From positions 524-64,523 of the forward strand of contig NZ_QKYN01000060.1 of NCBI RefSeq assembly GCF_003258295.1: a stretch of 64,000 bases of DNA, given 5' to 3'. A model generated the notes under the pieces. The model saw only the letters and a list, made by a program, of their open reading frames with translations, made no database searches and was not told the DNA's origin. Positions 58,228 through 64,000 of the stretch are shown here, one piece after another. Source of the DNA: Streptacidiphilus pinicola. GTDB taxonomy: Bacteria > Actinomycetota > Actinomycetes > Streptomycetales > Streptomycetaceae. Position 1 is the first letter of the stretch. Each line of letters starts with the position of its first letter. The position numbers were made by a program, and so were the translations under genes.

Positions 58228-60834
58228 ATGTCCCGCCCCTCGCGTCGCGCTCCGTTCGCCGCCGTGGTCACCGCCGGAGGCCTGCTCGCGGTCTGCGCGG
58301 CCGCCGCCTACGCCGATCCGACCTCGCTGTTCACACCCGTGCCCTGGTCCGCGTTCCAGCTGACCACCGTGCGCGGGCTGTGGTCCGTGGCCGGGATCGC
58401 GGTCTTCGTGCCCGTCCTGCTGCTTGCCACCGCGTGGGGGACCGCGGTCTCCTTCCGCGGCGCCGCCGAGACGGTCGGGCGCAGGCGCATGGTGTTCCGG
58501 CTCTGGGGGGTCACGATCCTGTCGACCGCGCTCGCGCGGCTCGCGGAGATGATCGCCGAGACCGGCGGCGCCGGCGTGCACGGGGGCGCGCAGACCCTGG
58601 TCGCGACCGCGCTGTGGGACTGCGGGCTGCCCGCGCTGCGCGTGGCGTTCGTCGGATGGATCCCCGCGGTGCTGGGCGCCTACGCGCACCGCTACCGGCC
58701 GCGCCCCGAGGGGTCCAGGCGGCGGCGCATGCCGACGCCGCCGCACTTCGGCTGGCGTTGGGCGCTGATGGGCACCGTCCTGCCGCTCGCCCTGCTCGGT
58801 CCGCTCGTCGGGCCGATGCTCTGGGAGGGCTCCCCCGCCGCCTCCTTCTACGGCGAGTCACTGAGCCTGCGGCGCCTGCCCTTCGGCCTGGACCTCGGAC
58901 CCGCTCGCTTCGTGGTCGAGCTGGGGACCGCCGCCATCGTCGGCGCGGTCCTGCTCGCCCGCTCCTCGCGCCGCTTCGACTACACCCGCCCCGCCGACCT
59001 GCTGTTGGGCGGCTGGCTCGCCGCACTCGGCGGCGGCTTGGCGGCGGGCGTCGTGCAGACGGCGCTCGCGCTGCCGCGCGACCTGCAGGGCACCGACCTC
59101 TTCGTGCTGCCCGACGCCGGACTGCGCCTCGGCACCGGCCTCTCCCTCGGCGTCGCCTTCGGCTGGGCCGTGGTACCGGCCCTGCTGCTGATCAGCCGGC
59201 TCCTCGACGCCATCTCCGGCGGGCGCCGGCGCTTCGCGACCGTGCTCGCCTCCGCGACGGCCCTCGCTGTCGGCTCCTGGGGCCTCGCCCAGGCCACGCC
59301 GAGCGTGGCGACTCCACCGCCGACCATCGGCGCCGCCGCCCGCGCCACCGCGACCGCCGCACTGCCCGGCCTGACCGTCCGTCAGGCCGGCGGCGCCACG
59401 CCCGCCGCCATCACCGACGTGAACGGCCGCCAGGTGCTGCTGCGCGGCGTCAACGTCAACCAGCTCGTGCAGTACGCGGCCCCCACGCCCGACCGCCCGA
59501 CCGTGCGCCCGCTCGGGGACGCCGACTTCGCCGCGATGGCCGCGCTCGGCTTCGACGTCGTGCGCCTCGACCTCTCCTGGTCGGCGCTGGAACCCAGCCG
59601 GGGTCAGTACGACCAGGGCTACCTCCAGCGCATCAAGGACACCGTCGCCATGGCCGCCCGCCACGGCCTCTACACCGACCTCGACATGCACGAGGACGCC
59701 TGGGGCCCCGCGATCGCGGCCCCCGCCGGCACCAACTGCCCGAGCGGCAGTACGCCCGCCCTCGGTTACGACGGCGCACCCGCCTGGGCGACCCTGACCG
59801 ACGGCGCCTCCCGCTGCCAGCGGCTCAGCCGCGACCTGACCCCTGCCAACGCCCAGGCGTTCAGCGCGTTCTACCACGACAGCAACGGCATCCAGACCGA
59901 ACTCGTGCGCACCTGGGCCATGTTGGCCCGCGCCTTCGCGGCCGACCCGAGCGTCGCCGGCTACGGGCTGCTCAACGAGCCCGGCGTCGGCGACGACCCG
60001 CCGGCCACCTCGTCCGTGCTGCTCGGCGCCTACGAGGACCGCGCCGTGCAGGCGATCCGGCAGGCCGAGCAGCAGACCTCCGGCGGCTTCCCGCACCTGG
60101 TCTTCATCGAACCCAGCGTGCTCTGGTCCGGCCTGGGCTTCGACGCGGCCCCGCCGCGCGGCTTCAGCGACGATCCCTACTTGGTCTTCGCACCCCATCT
60201 CTACAGCGAGTCCATCACCATGGACCGCTCGCTGGGATTCACCCTCGTCTCCGTCGAACGCGGCTTCGCGCTCGCCGAGCAGCAGGCCAAGGCCTACGGC
60301 ATGCCGCTGTGGGCCGGCGAGTGGGGCTGGTTCGGCAGCACCACCAGCAGCGCCACCGGCAGCAAGCCCGATCCGTCCGGCGACCCGGCCATGCTGCGCC
60401 GCTTCGCCGCGGCCGAGGACCAGGCCGGGATCGGCGACGCCTACTGGGTCTGGCGGCAGGCCTGCGGCAGCCCGGAGAGCGACCAACAGGCCCGCGTCGT
60501 CGGCAACCTGGTCGCGGTCGACTGCGCGACGGGCAAGGACATCCCGCCCACCGCCGCGACGACGGCCGTGCTCGCGCGCCCCTACCCCCGCGCCGTCCCC
60601 GGCGCGCTCACCTCACTCACCTCGGACCCGACGACCAAGGCCCTCGCCCTGACCGGCGACGCGCCCGTCGCGACCGTCACCGGACCGGCCTGCACGCTGG
60701 ACGTGTGGTATCCCGGCGCCACACAACCGAAGCCTGACACCACCGGTGTCAGCGGGCTGACGGTGCGCCGGACCGCCGGCGGCTGGCGCGTCACCGGCTG
60801 TGCCAGCGGACGTTACCGACTGTCCATCGGCTGA
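58228..60834 (+). CDS. Multi-TM membrane domain fused to a GH5 (endoglycoceramidase-like) hydrolase
   Basis: 868 residues from the ATG at 58228 (another in-frame ATG at 58210). The N-terminal ~375 residues hold eight or nine hydrophobic segments and no catalytic motif; then a secreted-type GH5 domain begins near LTVRQAGGATPAAITDVNGRQVLLRGVNVN. Catalytic acid/base Glu584 in LLNEPG and nucleophile Glu698 in WAGEWGW are both present, followed by a small C-terminal beta domain with two Cys. Related actinobacterial GH5 proteins cleave sphingolipid or other glycolipids; a polytopic membrane domain in front is unusual. Substrate and reason for the fusion are unknown. Confidence 0.8.
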   Translation: MSRPSRRAPFAAVVTAGGLLAVCAAAAYADPTSLFTPVPWSAFQLTTVRGLWSVAGIAVFVPVLLLATAWGTAVSFRGAAETVGRRRMVFRLWGVTILSTALARLAEMIAETGGAGVHGGAQTLVATALWDCGLPALRVAFVGWIPAVLGAYAHRYRPRPEGSRRRRMPTPPHFGWRWALMGTVLPLALLGPLVGPMLWEGSPAASFYGESLSLRRLPFGLDLGPARFVVELGTAAIVGAVLLARSSRRFDYTRPADLLLGGWLAALGGGLAAGVVQTALALPRDLQGTDLFVLPDAGLRLGTGLSLGVAFGWAVVPALLLISRLLDAISGGRRRFATVLASATALAVGSWGLAQATPSVATPPPTIGAAARATATAALPGLTVRQAGGATPAAITDVNGRQVLLRGVNVNQLVQYAAPTPDRPTVRPLGDADFAAMAALGFDVVRLDLSWSALEPSRGQYDQGYLQRIKDTVAMAARHGLYTDLDMHEDAWGPAIAAPAGTNCPSGSTPALGYDGAPAWATLTDGASRCQRLSRDLTPANAQAFSAFYHDSNGIQTELVRTWAMLARAFAADPSVAGYGLLNEPGVGDDPPATSSVLLGAYEDRAVQAIRQAEQQTSGGFPHLVFIEPSVLWSGLGFDAAPPRGFSDDPYLVFAPHLYSESITMDRSLGFTLVSVERGFALAEQQAKAYGMPLWAGEWGWFGSTTSSATGSKPDPSGDPAMLRRFAAAEDQAGIGDAYWVWRQACGSPESDQQARVVGNLVAVDCATGKDIPPTAATTAVLARPYPRAVPGALTSLTSDPTTKALALTGDAPVATVTGPACTLDVWYPGATQPKPDTTGVSGLTVRRTAGGWRVTGCASGRYRLSIG

Positions 60835-61039
60835 ACCGTCCGTAAGCGCCGCCGGGATCGGTCGGACACGGTCTAATACACCCCTCAACAGGGGCTCCGC
60901 AGGAGATCCACCAACTTGCTCGATATCACTCTGATTACGGCGTGTTGACGAGCCGTCACTGTCGGGTACGGGACAGGTGTCGGACAGACGGCCGAAAACC
61001 GGCCGTCGCGTGGCATCACCCCCCGTGAAAGGAGCCCCC

Positions 61040-61609
61040 GTGAGCAACGAAGCCGCGGTGGCCAACAACCGCTCCCTCACCCTCGGTGCCGCAGCAGGAT
61101 CGCTCGGCTACCTCGCCCTGGGCCTCACCCTGCTGGCCTACGGCATCGTCTCCACCGGTGTCATCCACAACACCACCGTCGCCGACACCCACGGCCTCAC
61201 CTTCTGGGTCGGCGGGGTCGCCCTCTTCATCTGCGGCCTGGTCGAGTTCCGCTCGGCCAGCGCGGCGACCGGCACCGCCTTCGCCGGCCTCGGCGCCCTC
61301 TGGGTCGTCGCGGCGCAGGCCTCACCTTCGTCCGCCAACGCTGCCGGACTCTTCTACATCATCTGGGCTCTGCTGGCAGTCGCCCTGACCGCCTCGCAGT
61401 GGCGCGACGGGAGCCTGCTGATCCGCGGGGTCTACGGCCTGTTCACCGTCGCCCTGGTGCTCTGGGCGATCGGCGCCTTCGCGGGCAGCTCCGGCCTGGA
61501 CAAGACGGCGGGCTGGGCGGCCGCGGTAGCCGGTCTGCTCTCCTGGTACGGGGCGACCGTGTCGCTCGGCGGCAGCAGCTGGGCCGGGCTCAATCTCCCC
61601 GTCCGCTGA
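61040..61609 (+). CDS. GPR1/FUN34/YaaH (SatP)-like acetate transporter family protein, divergent
   Basis: 189 residues from the GTG at 61040 (AAAGGAG six bases before). Six hydrophobic segments in the YaaH layout, with FWVGGVALFICGLVEFRSASAATGTAF matching the GG..Q..AG..EF...N.F region of the family. The usual N-terminal NPAPLG motif reads AAGSLG. Probably a transporter for acetate or a similar small acid, but the loss of that motif makes specificity uncertain. Upstream, TTGACG at 60945-60950 may be a -35 element. Overlaps the next, opposite gene by 20 bases. Confidence 0.75.
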   Translation: MSNEAAVANNRSLTLGAAAGSLGYLALGLTLLAYGIVSTGVIHNTTVADTHGLTFWVGGVALFICGLVEFRSASAATGTAFAGLGALWVVAAQASPSSANAAGLFYIIWALLAVALTASQWRDGSLLIRGVYGLFTVALVLWAIGAFAGSSGLDKTAGWAAAVAGLLSWYGATVSLGGSSWAGLNLPVR

Positions 61610-62516
61610 TCCCACCGGCATCGGCCGGGCGGCCGGCTCCCACCGGGGCGGGCGGAGGCCCGAGGGGGGTCTCCGCCCCGCCGTCGCCGCCCTCCCCGTC
61701 CACCACCGAACGGCGCAGCAGGTACGCGGCCCGCAACCGGGCCGCGTACCACTGCACCAGATAGGCGAGCAGCAGCAGCGCGACGGCCGCGACGCCGTCC
61801 AGCCAGTAGTGGTTGGCCGTCACCACCACGACAGCCACCGTCAGGATCGGGTGCACCAGCACCAGCCAGCGCCACCGGCTTCGGCTCAGCCGGATGACCG
61901 CGACGGCCACCAGCACGCACCACGCCACGTGCACCGAGGGCATCGCCGAGTACGAGTCGGCCTGCAGCCCCCCGATCGTCGCCCCGTAGACGGACTGGCC
62001 GTACTGCACGGCGACGTCGACCATGCCACTGTCCGGCAGCAGCCGCGGCGGGGCCACCGGTATCAGCTGCACCAGCAGCGACCAGGCGGTGACCAGCACC
62101 ACCGTCATCCGCACCCAGGGATAGGCCCGCCGGTGCCGCAGGAAGACCCAAGCCAGCAGCGCGATCATCGCGCCGAAGTGCATGCTCGCGTAGTAGTAGT
62201 TGGCGCCCTGCACCAGCCAGGGGTGCGGCAGCACCCAGCTCTGCAGGGTCAGTTCGTTCGGCAGATGGAGCCGGCGCTCGGCGTCCCAGATGCTCTGCCC
62301 CCGGGAGACGGCGCCGTCCTCGCTCATCACCGACAGCTGGCCGGCGTACTGCCACACCGCGAAGAGGGCGATCATCGTCGCCGCCTCACGCACCACGAGC
62401 CCCACGTTGACCCGGCGCGGCGAGGGCGCGCCGATCCGCCGGACCGCGACGCTCGCGCCGTAGGCCGCGACGGCCAGCGCACCCGCGGACTGCCAGCTCA
62501 GCGTGAGGTTCAGCAC
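61590..62516 (-). CDS. PAP2-family membrane phosphatase / inositol phosphotransferase-like protein
   Basis: 308 residues from the GTG at 62516 (AAAGGGGG upstream; the frame continues to 62564). Six TM segments; PAP2-C-type motifs AMPSVHVAW and NHYWLDGVAA supply the Ser-His and His-Asp residues of the active site. The family includes lipid phosphatases and inositol phosphorylceramide synthase-like enzymes; the first PAP2 motif (KxxxxxxRP) is represented by VAPPRLLPDSG, as in the synthase-like branch. Exact lipid substrate unknown. C-terminal 35 residues are Gly/Pro-rich. Confidence 0.82.
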   Translation of the reverse strand: MLNLTLSWQSAGALAVAAYGASVAVRRIGAPSPRRVNVGLVVREAATMIALFAVWQYAGQLSVMSEDGAVSRGQSIWDAERRLHLPNELTLQSWVLPHPWLVQGANYYYASMHFGAMIALLAWVFLRHRRAYPWVRMTVVLVTAWSLLVQLIPVAPPRLLPDSGMVDVAVQYGQSVYGATIGGLQADSYSAMPSVHVAWCVLVAVAVIRLSRSRWRWLVLVHPILTVAVVVVTANHYWLDGVAAVALLLLAYLVQWYAARLRAAYLLRRSVVDGEGGDGGAETPLGPPPAPVGAGRPADAGGISGRGD

Positions 62517-62594
62517 GACGCGGCCCCCTTTCGTAGCGCTCACCGTAGTGCCTACCGGTGACAACGCGCGCGTCGGGAAGTCTTCAGCCCCGGT

Positions 62595-63170
62595 TCACAC
62601 CGGAAGGTCCGAAACCTCCAGGGGATGCCTGATCAACAGCGAGGCGTGGACCGACTCCTCGCCCAGCGCCGCGTAGATGTGCGGCGTGTCCGAGACGAAG
62701 GACGCGTGCTCGCCCGCCCGCACCACGATCGGGTCCCCGACCGGCCCGAGCTTCGCCGTGCCGGAGAAGACGGTCACGTACTCGACCACGCCCTCGGGGT
62801 GCGCCGGCGAGGTCTGCAGCACACCGGGGCGGATCTCCAGGCGGTACAGCTCGGTGCTGATGCCGTCGTCCTGGAACACCTCCAACAGCTGCGCCGCGAC
62901 CGCCGTGCCCCGCACCGCCGGCACGTCGAGCGGCTCGCCCGGAGTGGAGAGCAGCATCGCCAGCGGCACACCGAGCTGTCCGGCGATGGCGTAGAGCGTC
63001 TCCGCCGTGGGGTTCCGGCTCCCCGTCTCCAACCCGGACAGCGTCGCCTTGCCGACGCCCGCCCGGCGGGCCAGCTCGGACAGGCTGATGCCACGGCTCA
63101 CGCGCAGCGCCCGGATACGCTCGCCGGTCGCGGCGGCCGCATCCGCGGACCAGTGTGCGGAATACCCCAT
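62595..63170 (-). CDS. XRE-cupin transcriptional regulator
   Basis: 191 residues, ATG at 63170. Helix-turn-helix ISLSELARRAGVGKATLSGLETGSRNPTAETLYAIAGQLGVPLAMLL followed by a small cupin (about 90-190). Divergent from the benzoate-transporter gene, with only 36 bases between the start codons; its likely operator is the palindrome at 63196-63215, which covers the transporter start. Confidence 0.9.
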   Translation of the reverse strand: MGYSAHWSADAAAATGERIRALRVSRGISLSELARRAGVGKATLSGLETGSRNPTAETLYAIAGQLGVPLAMLLSTPGEPLDVPAVRGTAVAAQLLEVFQDDGISTELYRLEIRPGVLQTSPAHPEGVVEYVTVFSGTAKLGPVGDPIVVRAGEHASFVSDTPHIYAALGEESVHASLLIRHPLEVSDLPV

Positions 63171-63193
63171 GGCCCCGAGTATCCCGTGTCCGC

Positions 63194-63215
63194 TAGCGTT
63201 CCGTTTATGGAACGC
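63194..63215. promoter_or_regulatory. Operator and -10 element at the benE start
   Basis: GCGTTCC-GTTTAT-GGAACGC (63196-63215), a perfect 7-bp dyad that includes the ATG at 63207. TAGCGT at 63194-63199 is placed as a -10 element so that transcription would begin at the ATG. Confidence 0.65.
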
Positions 63216-64000
63216 AGGAACCAACGCGAACTGATACCCGTCCAGCCGGTGACCGCCGGGCTGATCACCGCCGTGGTCGGCTTCAGCAGCTCCTTCGCCC
63301 TCGTGCTGACCGGCCTGCGCGGGGTCGGCGCCGACCGCGACCAGGCCGTCTCCGGCCTGCTCCTGCTCTGCCTGAGCATGGGCGGCCTCGCCGTCTGGCT
63401 CGGTCTCCGGTACCGGCAGCCGATCAGCATCGCCTGGTCGACACCGGGCGCCGCGCTCCTGGCGACCGCGGGCACCCCGGCGGGCGGCTACCGGGCAGCC
63501 GTGGGCGCGTTCGTGATCTGCGGGCTGCTGCTGACGCTGACCGGTCTCTGGCCTCGGCTGAGCCGCATCGTCGCCGCGATCCCCGCCGGCCTCGCCACAG
63601 GCCTGCTCGCCGGCGTGCTGCTGCCGCTCTGCCTGGCCCCCGTGCAGGCGTCCTTTCATCTGCCGGGACTGATGCTCCCGGTCATCGCCGTCTGGGCAGC
63701 GCTGTTGCGCTGGGCCCGTCGCTGGGCGACGCCGGGAGCACTGGTGGCCCTGCTGGTCGTCCTGGCCGTCCGGACGCCGCTTCATCTCGGCGGAGCAGCC
63801 GGGTCTCTCCTTCCACGGATCACGCTCTCGGCGCCGGCGGCCAGCTGGTCGGCGGTCATCGGGATCGCTCTGCCGCTCTACGTCATCACCATGGCGTCGC
63901 AGAACATCCCGGGCATCGCGGTGCTCCGCCACTTCGGCTACCACCCACCGGTCCGACCCGTGCTCACCGCTACGGGCCTCAGCACGACGGCCACGGCCTT
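63207..64000 (+). CDS. benE: Benzoate/H+ symporter BenE-family transporter (partial, runs off window)
   Basis: The first 264 codons of a BenE-like protein: LIPVQPVTAGLITAVVGFSSSFALVLTGLRGVGA, PISIAWSTPGAALLATAG, LPLYVITMASQNIPGIAVLRHFGYHPP, with eight or more hydrophobic segments. BenE proteins import aromatic acids such as benzoate. No ribosome-binding site precedes the ATG, in keeping with a leaderless message. Divergent from, and probably repressed by, the XRE-cupin regulator. Confidence 0.88.
   Translation, partial: MERRNQRELIPVQPVTAGLITAVVGFSSSFALVLTGLRGVGADRDQAVSGLLLLCLSMGGLAVWLGLRYRQPISIAWSTPGAALLATAGTPAGGYRAAVGAFVICGLLLTLTGLWPRLSRIVAAIPAGLATGLLAGVLLPLCLAPVQASFHLPGLMLPVIAVWAALLRWARRWATPGALVALLVVLAVRTPLHLGGAAGSLLPRITLSAPAASWSAVIGIALPLYVITMASQNIPGIAVLRHFGYHPPVRPVLTATGLSTTATA

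Overview
The window is about 70 percent G+C, has frequent GTG starts, overlapping stop/start codons and several apparently leaderless genes, and looks like a chromosome-core segment of a member of the Streptomycetaceae (Streptomyces, Kitasatospora, Streptacidiphilus or close kin). The gene order (aminotransferase, hflX, rshA, dapF, miaA, miaB, two-component pair, recX-recA, lhr, clgR-cinA-pgsA-rimO, ftsK, osaB-osaA-osaC) follows, as I remember it, the Streptomyces coelicolor region from about SCO5799 down to SCO5747. No rRNA, tRNA, CRISPR array, phage or insertion sequence was seen.

Layout. 1-9.8 kb: partial class III aminotransferase (diaminobutyrate type), HflX, the Rel/SpoT homologue RshA, DapF, a membrane protein, MiaA, an orphan MT0933-type antitoxin and a LigB-fold protein. 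9.7-19.7 kb: a long inverted repeat, MiaB, a TAXI-type binding protein, a MerR regulator, an alpha/beta hydrolase, an OmpR-type two-component system, a lone and visibly decayed ABC ATPase, and a flavin monooxygenase. 19.7-21.1 kb: a cysteine-rich 40-codon ORF with a promoter placed for leaderless translation, then cysteine dioxygenase and rhodanese genes. 21-25.2 kb: RNase Y, a dehydrogenase remnant, RecX, RecA and a DUF3046 protein; recA has both a LexA box and a PafBC-type (RecA-NDp) promoter.

25.2-34.9 kb is more accessory: PucR-type regulator/MFS pair, AraC-AzlC-AzlD operon, TetR/DHA2 efflux pair with two operators, a secreted subtilisin, and a hydrolase preceded by a short ORF. 35-42 kb: a giant Lhr helicase, WYL regulator, NmrA-type reductase, small membrane protein. 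42-49.2 kb: ClgR, CinA, PgsA, RimO (stop/start overlaps), a RodZ-like protein and FtsK. 49.2-58.1 kb: the osmoadaptation set OsaB, OsaA (poly-HAMP hybrid kinase) and OsaC (RsbW-RsbU-like SigB modulator). 58.2-64 kb: a membrane-domain/GH5 fusion, a SatP/YaaH-like protein, a PAP2-family protein, and a divergent XRE-cupin regulator/benzoate transporter pair (the latter cut by the window end).

The most interesting items are the cysteine-codon leader ahead of the cysteine dioxygenase operon, the RshA protein with an intact hydrolase site but a mutated synthetase site, the ABC ATPase lacking signature and switch residues, the exact 276-bp periodicity of the OsaA HAMP array, and the multi-TM/GH5 fusion.
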